This document shows positions 21,301 through 34,043 of a stretch of 64,000 nt of DNA, in pieces. Location of the stretch: NCBI GenBank assembly GCA_963978905.1, contig OZ022261.1:8743992-8807991 (forward strand). Direction: 5' to 3'. Under the pieces are notes generated by a model that did not search any database, was not told the DNA's origin, and saw only the letters and a program-made list of their open reading frames with translations. Positions within the stretch are counted from its first letter, which is position 1. Each line of letters begins with the position of its first letter. The position numbers were made by a program, and so were the translations under genes. Source of the DNA: Trichostrongylus colubriformis (taxonomy: Eukaryota > Nematoda > Chromadorea > Rhabditida > Trichostrongylidae).

Positions 21301-21779
21301 CATTATGGGTACGCATTTAGAACATTAAAAAACCTTTAACGGTTCCTACAGTCTATGAAGGAGGTGGCCCTGTGGAAGGATGTGCCGTATCTCATGTCAG
21401 TTCCACGCACTACAAAACCACAACCACTGAATCAGACTTTCGGGATACTCATTTTTCACTTTCTGTCACCATTCCTTCGATTTCTTCCTTCAATTTTTTT
21501 CAGCTTGTGATACAAAGCTCAAGTTCAACTCTCGCCAAAAACAATTCACAAATGTCCTGCTATGGCAGTTTAGCTTAGGAAAACGAGAAAAGGCAAAAAG
21601 CCATGAAATTTAGTAAAAGAGAAATTCACTAGAAAACGATAGAAAAGTTGTAGTGTGATTTGGGAAGCCATGTTAATCAGCCAAATGTGAATGTTTAATA
21701 TTATAACAACTGAGACTTTAAAATATTCATTCAAAATTTCAAAACACCTCTCAAATTTTTTTGAGTTTTTCGAATAAAT
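21301..21779. other. Short intergenic stretch
   Basis: A 68-codon plus-strand frame (21372-21578) has no signal peptide or recognisable domain. Nothing else is seen before the SINE. Confidence 0.4.
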
Positions 21780-22045
21780 GGGCGGAGGTGGTGTAGTGAC
21801 AGGTGGCGCGCACCCCACTCCATGGTGCGGGGATCGAATCCCGCATCAACGCCCGCCCAGGCCAACCAAGCCATCCATCTCTCCGGGGTCGGTGAATAGT
21901 ACCAGACTCGTCTGGGAGGATAAGCACTGACTTGTACATCGGCTGGCCACCGCAAGTCATTGTATAGGCCACATCACATTCACCAGCCACCACGATTCTG
22001 AATGGAAGTAGAATGTGCGGCGCATCCCAAGAAAGTATTGAATAA
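21780..22045 (+). mobile_element. tRNA-derived SINE
   Basis: The 5' part has RNA polymerase III promoter boxes: an A-box-like GGTGGTGTAGTGA near 21787 and a B box GGATCGAATCC at 21831-21841. The tRNA-unrelated body includes GTCTGGGAGGATAAGCACTGA, ACATCGGCTGGCC and a tail GCGGCGCATCCCAAGAAAGT. A degenerate copy lies at 61590-61880 and tail fragments lie near 36020 and 36153. Transcription would be by Pol III from the internal boxes; mobilisation would need a LINE partner that is not seen. Confidence 0.8.
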
Positions 22046-25042
22046 CGCCAAAAACTATATCCTTTTATCCCTCGAATAAATATAGAAACGGCTGCAGCGG
22101 TTGGTGAATGTTAGGGATATGCCTTGAATAGCACGTAGTAGGAAAGAGGCGGAAAAACCTGCTCAATTCAGTTGGCAGGCATCGAATAGAAGAGCATGGG
22201 GACAATGATTATATTATTATAATATTAACTATTGAAATATTGAGTACGAAATCCTCTCTCGCGAACACGATATTGGAGCTAGGATATTTCTACAGCTCTC
22301 AACCCATTTTCCTACAATCAATTACGGCAAGTAGCGGACCGGAAGATTGAATGACAGGATGCCTTACCGGGTGAGGTACAATTGGAAGGTTCTAAGTTTA
22401 AGGTCTTGATAGCCACGATTTGTTGGGAACTCCTAACTAAATCATTTATAGCAAATCTGGTTGGGAGAGAAACGATACGCAACCTTCAAAGTGCCAAGGT
22501 TTCAAGAAGACCGAACACGGAGCCTTTTTAGACTTTTGAGGGGCTCAAGAGTTTTCTTAATAAATATTTCAGTGTCTCAATCGACACTTGGCCGCGATTT
22601 TATATGCAACCCCTCTATGGCTTTGAAACCGTAAAAACATTTGAAAGTATCTAAGCTCCTGACCCTTTTCTTCTTGAGATATTGTTGTTGGGTTGCACCC
22701 ATATGATCCGTCGAGATGTAGCAATCTCATCGAGGAGAGTAGAGTACTTGAAAGAGTATTGCTTTCTATTCGGATCATCGCATTTGCATTTGAGGTCAGC
22801 GGCTGCTGTTCTCTCAGCTGCTATTAGCCTCATCTCCTATATATTTGTTCTCACGAAATGTCATCAGGCACTAATGGTATCTCGCCCTCAGATACATAAA
22901 CGATCGCTACAATTGCCATCAGCCTAGCTTGGAACCTAGAAAGGATCCATAGAAGCGAAGATTAGTGCAATTGCGTGTGGGGTAAATTCTGCCGTATTCC
23001 AGCGCTCAAAAGATAAACAGGAAAGTTTCAAGGAGTGCTGTGATCACTCGGATGTATTCCTACAGATACATGGTCTTTCAGCCCGGAAATAATACCTCTC
23101 CTTTTAGATGTTCAATCCAACCTCCTTCCAATTTGCGTTGTTTAAATGAAATCACAAACTATTCCTATTTTTTATTTGAAAAATTTTGACAGTCGTTCTC
23201 ATCATACTAGACTACCAATTTCGAAATTCGGTGATCCAGCTGAACCTTTAACGCGTGTAGCTTTGCAACACAAAAAATGTGATTTAACTGCTTAGTGAGT
23301 CAAGCTAGCGCTCATGCAGAATTTCGGGCTAAAAAACCCCCAAACACTTCTATTTTCGTTCCATAGATCGGCTTGTTACAAAAACGATTAAGACTTACGT
23401 TTGTATACGTCACACTCTGTAGAATGTTACTAATAATATGTTACTACTCAATTATGCGGTCCTTCCCTATCAGCAGCAAACACAGGGGCTATATGAATTC
23501 ACAAGCTGAAACTGCTGATCGAATCAGCTGGTTTAAGAGAGAGAGAGGTAAGGGGACACGTGAACGAGAATCCCTTACTTGGGCACCGTTTGCTTACCTA
23601 CTGGAGCTTCTCTATAGTACAGAATACAAATTAAGTGACTGTTGTACAGCACATGAAGTAATCAAAATGCATCCATTACTTAAGCAGTTGATAAACTTGA
23701 AACATTTCATGACACAGTATTCGTAATATTTATTCGCACAAAAACTGGCAACAAGACGCTTTGACTAAGTAAACTCGGATAGTTTAAAGGTAACTCTCGG
23801 AAGCATAGAATTCCACATATTCTGAACACGGACGTCATTAGACTCAGATTCAGATAAGTCTATCCCTTCCGATCGACACCTGATTGCTTTCGGAACGGTT
23901 CTGAAATTGGTAAGTTTATTAGTGTGGAACAGAAAAGTGAAGGAATTTTCTGCAGCGGCTCCAACCTTTTTTCAAGATTAGAATTTCTGGAACTGAAAGT
24001 CCTCTTGCTTGCACGAAAATTGCTTTTTGCGAGAGATAACCTATGTATCTGAGGAGTCCATTTTATTCACTTTTTCAACCCAAAACATTTCCGTCAGAAA
24101 GTTTCCGATCCCGAAATCTCTCTCTCCCAGGCCTGATAGCTACACAAGCGGGCATAAAATGCTGTTCGAATGTTTTGTTTATAATGCTGTTTGTTGTTTC
24201 GATGCTAAGGTCCTAGAGGAGGTTTATGAATCTCGCAAACAAAGGAAGCTCTCTAGCTACCAGTTAGCACCCTCGGAGAATCGCACATAGGGTATTTCAT
24301 GCGACGGACGTCAACGATGGCATTGGCACACCATTCGGACCTCCTTTGTGAGAATCGCTGGCGCGAGAGACGAAGTCATGCTTAGAACAGTAAATGGATA
24401 AAGCACATCCCTTCCTTTGCAATGTTACATCCCTTCATGCATTTTTCTAGCCCCTCTATTTATTTACAAGGAATGAAGCACGTCTTGAGATCGTGTTTGT
24501 AAAGGACGTCTTATAAATATGGAGTCAGAGTAGGGAAGAGGCCATTCCAGCACCATGATGTCTTTCATGCCAGCCAGATTTTTCTCGTACAACGGTTGTA
24601 TGCGGGCCTTTGCGTGACTCGAACGAGAGGCAAGCGAGGTCACTTGGTCACGCGATGAAGTAAGCAGGCTCGTACCTGGTGCTTCGGGAATAAATGTTAG
24701 AAACTAGTGTTCTTTCGAATCTGTACACTAGGCAATATAGCACGCCTACATGAGCACTGTATTTATAGCTAGTCAGCTTTTGAAATTTGCCTTCTTCCAA
24801 CAGCTCATCTTTTTCAACAAACTATATGTATGTATGTGATCATATATCTTTGGAAGCGCTAGTATTTTGAGTCAGAAGGTGGGGGGGGGGGGGGGGTGGG
24901 AGGAGGGAGAGGTGACGTAGTATTGTCGAAAATCCCTCTACGATTCTTTGACGTCACTACCCCTTTTCTTTCAAGTGAATTTTGGACCGATGGGACGATC
25001 TTTCAAAAATATCGTCAATCGATAATCACTCTTCGTACTATA
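22046..25042. other. Unassigned intergenic DNA
   Basis: Frames of 60-117 codons (for example 22682-22927, 23373-23726, 24009-24290) show no recognisable domain and no consistent splice context. A 16-base poly-G tract lies at 24881-24896. Around 25005-25080, ATCGTCAATCGATAATCAC and ATGGTTATCGATTGAC resemble the 10580-10640 part of the inverted-repeat arm. The final exon or exons of the minus-strand LZTS-like gene may lie here but were not identified. Confidence 0.4.
24881..24896 (+). repeat. Poly-G tract
   Basis: Sixteen consecutive G followed by a further G-rich run to about 24915. Comparable G runs occur at 38429-38440, 42368-42380, about 55536-55546 and 60419-60428. Confidence 0.9.
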
Positions 25043-25739
25043 CTAGGTAATGATGCTATGGTTATCGATTGACTTGACGATTGTCTTTAGGGCGACACTC
25101 CGAGTATAGGAGCAGTTGGCGTTGGAAACGTCGACCGGAGAAGGGGTCCTATTCGTAGTTTCCAAAAAATTATTCTCGACGCTAGGCTTTACAGAAGCAT
25201 AGAATATTCTGCTGGTATGTACTAACAAAGGACGCTGGGAGCTCAACAGTTCCTCATGGTCAAAAGATGCGCAAGTGATCATGAAAAGGGTGAAACAGTG
25301 CATTTCCTGGAATATTTGAAAGGGCACAAACTGAAATCAAAAGCTAACTTTGTAAACATACAAGTCAGAGCCCGCATGCTGGTATAATATAGAGTCTCAT
25401 GTGTTCAATAACTTCCCGTCTAATATTCCTGGTCACAGGGAAAAACAGCACTATGTCGCCTGCTGCATGCATTTCTTTGGACACCCTAGCTATGTGTGCT
25501 CTAAGGCTTAACTCGGTGTTTCTAGGAAGAGGTTCGCTCTAAATCAGCCACAGATGCCTTAGTAGCGATTTCAGCCTATTCCATCACGTCACATGTAGTA
25601 GGTTATGTGAAGCGAAAATGCGCTTGAGGCAGTAGCAACAGTGAGCTGAACACAGCTGTGTCATCCCTCCCTTTACAACCACCACTAAGGAAAAAAGCGT
25701 GCTCCAAACGAAAATATCAAAACGGATACAAAGTCTCAC

Positions 25740-28700
25740 CTCACGCTCCCATTTTTTCCTTTCATCGGTGAACACCTGCATTTGAGCTGTAAGCGCCTCT
25801 TTGAGCGTTGCAACCTCGTCTCGTAAACTTGCAACCTCACTACGTAGCGACACATCAGAGGATTCCTTGAAAAGATAAATTTTAGCTCTCTCCTCTCTGT
25901 AAGGATTGCAGTTGTTCGAATGAGTATTGATCGAATAATTTTGCTTATGGTAGCTCAGCTACTTGCCGCTGAAGTGATGCAAAAAGTGATGTTTTCACAT
26001 GATGTTAAAAGTAGTAGGGTAAGTGATATGGGAAGAATCGCTCTTCGAATTTACTCGGTTGCAGGATATCTTAAACTCTCTGCCATGCAACCTAACCCAT
26101 CTGGCTAGGAACGATGGTTGACTCAAAATCCTACATCGTTTACGTTCCAAAAATTTGAAGCCAAATCAAGGAGGATGTGTGTGAATGTGGTACATGGAGA
26201 GGGCGCAGACGACAGCAGAAGAACGAACGGCGCGAATTTCGAATCAGCATCGAGTTGTCCGTAAGGGTGTCAGGCGAGGAAAATGGTCGCTTCAATACGA
26301 CCCCTCCCCTCCTTCGGCAGCGGCACAGATACGACCCCCTCTCAACATCTACATGACCTCTACAGTATCAGTAACTATTGCCGATTGCATTGCTGGGTAT
26401 TTCATTACTGTAATTTTTGTGTTGATCCCTCAAATTGGATCATATTTGTAACCGAGTCTGCTGACAGTATGTTCCGCTTATCATTTAGCCTGGGATCATT
26501 GCTGACCTCTAATATTACGATCCTCCCCATCCCGCCTGTAATACGACGCCTCCCTTGTCGAGAAATCTTTGATTCTGGTGTACCCTGGTGTGAGGATCGC
26601 TGAATCGCCCAACTTGGTGAGCTCTAACTGTGCTTACCATTTCAAACTCCTTGCTCTTTCAAACATAGACTTTTGCAATTTTCTTTACCATTATTCGATA
26701 TGCTTACTTGTGATCGCCTGGATAGTGGTCCAGAATGACGCTGTCGACATTCGTCACACTCCCGCGGTTTGTCCAATTCCATTTTCATTTGCACAAGTTC
26801 ACGTTCAAGTTGGAAACACTGAAATTCAATTGATAATTAGCGATTACATATAATATCAATGTTAAGATCCTTACGCAATCATTTCATGTTTGAAAATCTA
26901 ACCTTTCTCAGTAAGCCAGTCTTTTCATCACGTAGGCCATCGATGGTCCTGCTCATGTTATCCGTTTGCTTTTGGCAACCCGCCAATTGGGCTCGCAAGG
27001 CATTTTCACCCTTCTCAGAGGCGCTCAGGCGGGATCGCAAATGTTCCAATTCTTCTTTCCATGCACGCTCTTTTTCTTGATAGACCTGCAAGCATGAGGG
27101 ACAGAGATGAGAGATCATCTTGGCGCTACATTTATAAAACTTACTTTGACAATAATTTCTTCATTTTGTTCCATTGTATTCCTCACCACTCTGAGTTCGT
27201 TTTCTTTATCACGAATGAGGGTCTGGAAAAGGCAACGAAAATTTCAAAAAATATGACAGTACTACCATACTGTGACGATCATTATGTAGTTGAGAATAAA
27301 CAAAATGAAATAGTGTACATACATATTTATTTACCTCGTAATCAACGATGCCGGAATCACTGGGTGAGGGAGTGACATGTAGAGCAGAGACTCGGCCAGA
27401 TGTTGGATAATTTGTCTTCTGGAATATTGATTTATTGATCACTTATAACTTTGTTATTTCCCACTTCAAATTTTTAGATTAAAGAAATCGTCCACGAGAA
27501 TTCTTCCAGGTTTTTCTGTTACCCATATATTTATGTTGTATTTGCTTACTGAGGGTCACATGCAGAGCTTCACGCGAAAAACAAAGGATCTGGCCGAGAT
27601 AGAGCTGTACAAATTTACGTCCGTTAGGGTAGGGCACTCGAGGAGGAGCGACCACAAGCGGTCCAGAGCAGAGAGGCGACGCTCACGTGGTCAGGGACGG
27701 AGAGTGGGGAGCAAATCGACGAGAATATTCGAACTGCTCCCATACCGCCGACAACTGTTCAAATGTCACTTGGCGGGAATCCAAACGAGATGCTTTCCAC
27801 GTTTTCGATTTCTGCTTTGGAACAGAGGAAATTTCCCAATTCCTTCTGTGTTCCTCTGTATGTGCAGTATCTAGTGGTGTGAAGAGGAGTCACAGACTTC
27901 CATGGGCCATTAATTGAATGTTACTCAGGCTTTTTAAACGATGATCTCAAATTGGGAATTACTAGTTGGAAATTTTTCCACATCGAAAGTTTGTACACCG
28001 CACTGTTCGTGTGGGTTTAGAATAAGGTCATTGTCATCAAAAGGAAACAAAACAAAGAAACTACAAAAAATGGAACTCGGAAAAATCAACGCGGAGGAAA
28101 ACTGTCTAATGGACAGTACACAAGTGCGTATATCGGTATTCACCTTGTTGGAGCTGGGAGGGCTCGACAGCTGGCTTCCTGAGCTGTGAGTGCCACTTGA
28201 TACTGTAGATGACGTCATTTTGGTCGGTTGATGGACATGATGATAAGAGCCATAATCAGAAACAGAGGAACCGACTAAAAAGATTAAATTCGTTGCATAG
28301 AATAATTGACAAACAGCGATATAAAGCTATACCAAATTGAAATAATGTTTATGCTTGGAAGCGAAGTATTACATAAAACAGAAAGGTAAAGGAAATACGA
28401 GATCAAAATTCGAATTAAGAAAACGTACAATCACTCATTTTTTCCTTTTCCATGTAGTCAGGGACGGTATCATATTCATTTTCTTGCGGTTTTTGTGAAG
28501 TGAAGCTGAAAATCGAGATAGTAAGCGAAACGCAAATGAATTCAGTAAGTCAATGAATTCTGAGCAAAAATATGCCGTTTCGATAGCTTTTTACTCGGAC
28601 TATTTTGTAATTTCTAACAAGTTCTGTTTTCAAGTAGGCAAAATTCAATAGAAGCGTTCAGTGGCTGATGGTGCAGTTCCGGACTTTTTCTGGCGGCGAG

Positions 28701-31700
28701 ATCCATTGATGCCAAGGAGCATCAACTTTTATCCCTTCAGAAGTGGGCTACAAGCGCAGGCTGAAACAAAGTTTTAACTACAAGTCGCTTGGGCCCGAAT
28801 GCGCTTTCAAATATATCGACTAGTCGTATTTAAAGTTCAAGGCTTGAAGATTTAAGGAATTTTTCTTGAATTCTATACTTCACATATCGAATTCCAAACT
28901 ATTCAAAGTTCTAGTAAATACTGTTCCTGCGCATCTGGCATAATCATTTGGTCTGTACTGGTTCTTAGGTCAATTATGCGTTTCCATCGTTAATCACACA
29001 CTAATCCACCTAATTCTCAATCTGGTCTTCGTGTAGTATGCAATTTCGGGGCCACAGCCCAATGTAACTGAACCAAATCTTACAGTGTTTTAGCTGGCAT
29101 GGCTGTTAGTTAGTAATGCTGAACGTTAATTAGTTTCAACCACTGATAACGGGTGCGGCTCAGTGGCGCAGAGATTTTTTGACCACGAGTTTTAAACTAC
29201 TTTTCTTTTCCAACAAAAAGTCTTAAATTCAAAAAAAATCAGTGTATTTCAGTATTTGAAAGATGGAAGTGACTCTTGTTTGCATGGTCCCGGCAACAAG
29301 TGCGACAGAGACAAAAATGCAAAATTTTGAATATTTGTGGTGTGCGCCCTAGAAATACCAAAGTACGAGGAAAATGGATCAACTGAAATAGGGTCATTTA
29401 AATTCTCTACAGCCATGAACAAGCCGCAAGACTGTTATATCAGAAAGAGAATGAAACTGAGGCGCCGAATCATGACATAAGTCATTTTAGGAACGCTTAA
29501 GTTCTAAACCATAAATAGTTACACACTGATGTTTACGGAATATGAAATTTACAACTTTTCGCATTGCAAACAAAATTATTCAGTTATTAACTCGAATCAA
29601 AGTATGTCACCAGCTTTATTCCACTTGTTATATTTCATCAAATTAATTGATGTGTTCATCGATTGCTTTTGTCTTTCCTCACTTGTATTAGATTGTAAGG
29701 AAAGTTCTGGCCAATTTTGCGCGTTCACGAGATAAATTCAATTCTCAAAGCGATCACATGAATCAACTCATATATTGTGCTCGTCAAGTAGAAAATAAAA
29801 TTCTCTATCTGAATATATGTTTTCCTCGGAAGCCACAAGGTTTTCGAATTATTAGGGAAATTTTAAAGTACTGCGAAAATGACACTTTTTGGATGACTTC
29901 ACTTCATGAATTCTTGTTTGGTTAAGTCCCAGCGAAGGTAACCACAAATGTGTGTACTGCAAGGAGAGGAAGTATCACATCAGATGGAAACTTTGTCCCT
30001 GGTTTCAGAGGTGCAGAAATGAGGAGTTTTTCGAATTTTCAATTGATCAAATCGCTTTGACTAGAACGGCAGAGAGCGAAGAGCGCCTATAGTTGCAAGG
30101 GATATCTGGAAGTATCGGCCTTCCTCACACGGATGAGGCTAACCACCTCAGGTAGCTCTGATTCGAAGAAACCCAAAAGTGGATGCCGCGCGACGCCTCG
30201 GAGCAGCCATGCGCGAGCGCATTTTTCACAGATGGTCTTCCAGTAATTGGTACAGTTGTAGACTGAAGCCCATACTCGTTTATACTCATCACATCTAGCG
30301 CTATGCCCCAGTTTCTCAAACATCTGGACAGCTCCATCGATAGTAGTGTGCTCAGAAGTAAAGGTGATTTAGAATCGATTTTTTTTTATTTCACGCCATA
30401 TAAATCGTTAGCCCTCCATCAAAATGGGATAAGCAAAAATCTATAATGTTACCAAATATATATGTAGCAAATCGAATGTGCTTTGTGAGAAAAGATGCAG
30501 TCTGGGCCGAGTTATGATCTCGCAAAGATGAAATTGCGAATAGCGGCCGAAATTTTCCTTACAAACTGATAACTTTTGCTGGCCAGCTACCCCAACCACT
30601 GAGTCACAAAACCAGAAAAAGAAGGATTTTTCTTTCGCGAGTACAGATCAAATTATGAAATGGAAATGGATCAGCCGATTTCTGCATTGCTGCATTGATT
30701 TAAATTTCAATACATATGTTCTGGATAAGACGATTCCGGCGTAAACTGGAAATTGAAAACTGGAGAGAAAAGCGATTGCTGTAACCATGATGGGATGCAT
30801 TGTCCTCGGTCTCATTTCCATAAATATTTTGTGTTTCAAGAGAAGAGCAGAAAATAAAATACAGCTGTTTTGGGATGGTAAAGGTCAAACTATCAGAAAA
30901 AGATAAATCGATAGAGCTGGTAAAACTACTCACCTCGTACTTGGTTGAAACATGACCCGACTTTTCTGTAACTGTGTGCTAACCAGTTGACTTATATTGG
31001 TTGTTGATTTGGTCGAGTCCCTGAAATGTCACAAGTGTAATTCGCTACTATTAGCGAGAGTTGAAGTAGAGTTAAGTGTAGGATGAAATTCAACACCGCC
31101 TACATCAGTGATTTCTCCTCGTACTGCCTAAGTACCTCCATACACTAGACCCGTCCACTCAAACGGGCCCTGACGTCTAGAATTTCGCTGTACGGAATTT
31201 ATGAGGGCATTAATTGATTTCGAACCATCGTAGTTGATTACTGGTACTTGAAAAGTTGACCTCGAATCAGATTGCCTCCTAACTTATCAAGAAAACAACG
31301 TTGCACTAGCCATCACCGATTAGCATGTCATTGAGAGGTTAATCATCCTCCACCACTGACTTGTCCACTAGCCTTCATTTAATTCACTGGATAACTTGGC
31401 TATTAACTGATGGATATTACTGTGAGCACTGTTTCACATCGAACTCATATTTACAACGCTCAAGCAAATTATATTTATATGTTATTTATAACCTCTTGTA
31501 CCCCTGCGCTATATTCTGCGCGCTATATCCTACAGGGGATAGGCAAGAGCTGAATCGTTAGGCCGCCGTCAGACTTTGCGATTTTGCAGTGTCGCGGCTT
31601 CGCACGCGAATTTGTGGCATTGCACAATTTCAAAGTCGCAGTATCGCGTGTGAAAGTGCGACGTCGCAAAATCGCAAAGTCTGTCAGCGGCCTTACTCAT

Positions 31701-33977
31701 GAATTCACAAATAAACTTTGACCCGTAGCGCTAGGTGAACTAGATACTCAACCCAGATCCATTTTTGCTGAGTTGGACTAAAAAGCATGGTAAATATTGA
31801 AAATTCCATCGCCTTCCACCCATGAAAACACTGAACTGCTATGGTCTGCATCTCTAATCATCTAAAAGCGCAGAACAGAAAGTTCAGCGACTGACTGGAC
31901 CTTAACCTGAATCACGTGACTAGGGAAGCTCTTTTGAATGACTCAATTAGAGATGGCACAAACAGAGCAGAAAAACAGACCTCGTCTACGCGCTAGTTTC
32001 AAATAGTTCAAAATGCCAGTAAAACTGTTAAAATAAAAATATTAGAACATCCACGTACCCTCGAATAACTTGTCGTTCTAGACGTGTATCATTGCCAGGA
32101 GGATAAGCAGGATCGTCGTTTTGTGATGCTAATGGTCGAAATGCCACCGGACGTATCAGGCCATCAGTCTGAAATTCGAAAAAATCACTAAAGTTCCCTA
32201 CGAAACCTGGCCGATATTTGGGATCCACATGTTCTATGAATTACAGTTGTTGACTATACAGAATGATGTCATAATACGGTAGTTATAATGCAAAAAGAGG
32301 TGTTGAGCGCATCGTATGGCCGCGGCATCGTAACGACGATGACGACGATCACCTAGATCTCATGTCGATGTTTTTTCCCCTTCAAATGTACAGATCCAAC
32401 GATACGATAAAGACCGTTATCGTCGTCTACACATCGATTCACATGCGTACGACTTTTCACGAACTCTTTCATAGCTCAGTGACTCGGAGCATTTCTCTAA
32501 AGACGACAAAACACCTGTGGGCGAACCGTCATACAGCTGACATATGGATGCGAAGGAGTTAGGACTTTTTTGTCATTGGAAGAAGATATTTGAAACGGAG
32601 AGTTCAGCTTTAGATTCGAATTGACTACGATGAGTCTATGATAGCGCAAAGATAGACGATGGCGATGTTTAGTACGATTGAATGACCTGTGAGTGAGGGT
32701 GTTCTCCTTTGGCGTGCGCGCCAGACGCGCATATATCCCAACAAAGAACGACCTGCACCCCAGTGAGCGCGCATGTTGATTTGCGCGGGTAAATTGCTAA
32801 AATTCAGGGTCAAACGGGTCTGTTTGAGTATATTGTGGAAAAAAGCCAGAATTACTCGTAATGACAACTTACCGCAGGCTTCACCCCGGAAAATGGCAGG
32901 ATTCGTGGTGGTGGACAGTCGAAATTGTTTTTCGTATAGCCTGAAAACAAGGCAGGTTGTCATCGGACCACTGTGTCTTTTCTACCGGTATTGTGTAATA
33001 GCGACGCACAAAATCTATCCGAAGATATATTTAAAAGGACTCTCCGAAGTGGCACTGTGGAACCAAGATTAATCTTCAGTAATGGTACGCTATAGATGGT
33101 TCAAATTGTCTTGTATTTATTATAACTTCAAATCACTTATGAAGGCCTATCAGAATGGAAATAAATTTCCTCATCAATTGTATCGGAGAGAGTTCTGATA
33201 AATGTCCCCAGCCCCCCTCCCCCTTCCCCCACGTCTTCCCCGTCTTAAGCCTTATTAAATATGTACGAAAATCCGAAGAAAATTTGTGATTTCATGGCAC
33301 CAACATTTCCCGAGAAGGATTTGATAGTTAGACCAAAAAACTTGAACGAAGCTGTATAACCAAAGCTCTAAACATTGGAATCAAATAAAGAAAGCAAGTG
33401 AATCAACAAAAGGAACAAAGAATATTTTTTAAAATTTTCGAAGAATATTCAAGCATTCAACCGGTGCGTTAGAGCCGATTCTAAGTTTTTTGAAAGGGGA
33501 CAAAGTGCTGATGGTAGAAGAGCAGTTTCTCAGAACTGAAAACTACGGTGAGGCGTCTCATTACATTTTTACGTTGTAAATGTAATGTAGCTCCAGTACA
33601 TATAGTTCACACCATTACCAACTTTGGAGAGTCGGAATCGGAAGAAAAGTGGCAAAGAGAACAGCAATTAAGGCTGCTCGTTTTATTTTATTTTATTTTG
33701 TTTATTTGCTGGTCAATCATAACAAGGCCGTCCACTGATTAACTAAAGAAGGTACTGAAGATTGACTCGTTTTCAGTCAGGTTTAAGTTCTGACCCACGA
33801 TTTTTACAATGGTTCAAATGAATTAATATTTGATAATAGCATCAACAATAATAATTATTGTCACTTACCATCGAGTGTGTTCATGATGTTCTGTAAGCTG
33901 TTCATATGGTGATAATGAAATGACAGATCTTTTTGGCTGGCGCTGTTCTCACGGACTTTCAGCGTTCGATGGTCCAT
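25740..33977 (-). CDS. LZTS/Fez1-family coiled-coil protein, multi-exon, 3' end not found
   Basis: Exons in gene order: 33977-33869 (from the ATG), 32940-32873, 32168-32059, 31020-30934, 28505-28429, 28274-28144, 27418-27335, 27222-27145, 27085-26903, 26818-26708, 26599-26507 (tentative) and 25865-25740. Every junction has GT/AG ends and agrees in phase, giving about 419 residues open to the last exon. Residues ~43-71 contain FDCPPPRILPFSG and LIRPVAFRPL, matching the PPKLMPFS...VRPTAFKP segment of vertebrate LZTS1. A Ser-rich SSGTHSSGSQLSSPPSS tract follows. Residues ~223-309 are coiled coil with NELRVVRNTMEQNEEIIVK and VYQEKERAWKEELEHLRS, the Fez1-type core. The last exon is another heptad stretch ending DERKKWERE. 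Known relatives are synaptic and cytoskeletal scaffolds (LZTS1, LZTS2, LZTS3, N4BP3). The start is chosen because an AG acceptor lies 11 bases upstream of the ATG. The C-terminal exon is missing. Confidence 0.82.
25866..26506. other. Intronic DNA of the LZTS-like gene
   Basis: Lies between the last found exon (25740-25865) and the tentative exon 26507-26599. Plus-strand frames at 25920-26108, 26185-26451 and 26283-26603 are antisense to the gene and show no motif. Confidence 0.5.
27474..27925. mobile_element. Palindromic MITE family 1 relative, inside an LZTS-like intron
   Basis: Left end TTAAAGAAATCGTCCACGAG and TTTTTCTGTTACCCATATATTTATGTTGTATTTGC match the family-1 terminus. The interior (CTGTTCAAATGTCACTTGGCGGGAAT...TTTTCGATTTCTG) matches the subtype at 35656 and 60885 rather than that at 18742. 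It lies between exons 28144-28274 and 27335-27418. Confidence 0.75.
28506..30044. other. Large intron of the LZTS-like gene, left part
   Basis: Separates exons 30934-31020 and 28429-28505. Apart from a repeat piece at 29830-29960 (partner of 17310-17452) I see only short frames without motifs. Confidence 0.5.
29830..29960 (+). repeat. Dispersed repeat piece (partner at 17310-17452)
   Basis: AAGGTTTTCGAATTATTAGGG, AAATTTTAAAGTACTGCG and GACACTTTTTGGATGACTTC recur inverted at 17310-17452. A weaker resemblance exists near 59150 (CCAAGTAATTCGAAAAAGG). Confidence 0.7.
30045..30395 (-). repeat. Dispersed repeat, minus-strand copy (partner at 14405-14820), intronic
   Basis: Inverse of the 14405-14820 repeat, sharing AAATGCGCTCGCGCATGGCTGCTCCGAGG without change and GCTGTCCAGATGT. 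It sits in the intron between exons 30934-31020 and 28429-28505 of the LZTS-like gene. Confidence 0.8.
31561..31692. mobile_element. Palindromic MITE family 2 with TTA target duplication (132 bp), intronic
   Basis: Ends GGCCGCCGTCAGACTTTGCG and, inverted, CGCAAAGTCTGTCAGCGGCC. TTA flanks both sides (31558-31560 and 31693-31695). The inner CGATTTTGC...GCAAAATCG arms extend the palindrome. A 3 bp TTA/TAA duplication is typical of PIF/Harbinger elements; class assignment is inference. It lies between exons 32059-32168 and 30934-31020. Confidence 0.85.
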
Positions 33978-33987
33978 GCCCTCTTTT

Positions 33988-34002
33988 CTGTAAAAAAAGC
34001 CT
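33988..34002 (-). promoter_or_regulatory. Probable spliced-leader (trans-splice) acceptor of the LZTS-like gene
   Basis: On the minus strand a T-rich run ending TTTTTTTACAG lies 11 bases before the ATG, leaving AAAAGAGGGC as leader. A strong acceptor so close to a start codon is the nematode pattern for spliced-leader addition. An ordinary upstream non-coding exon is the alternative. Confidence 0.5.
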
Positions 34003-34043
34003 TGAAACAATATTTGTTGATACAGGACATTTGCTTTGTTCAC

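Noticed and set aside
21780..21862. Functional tRNA gene
   Set aside because: Only A- and B-box-like motifs are present, followed by a conserved non-tRNA body that recurs elsewhere, which fits a SINE.
25043..25327. Minus-strand frame as the final exon of the LZTS-like gene
   Set aside because: It has an acceptor-like AG, but the residues do not show the expected C-terminal heptad pattern.
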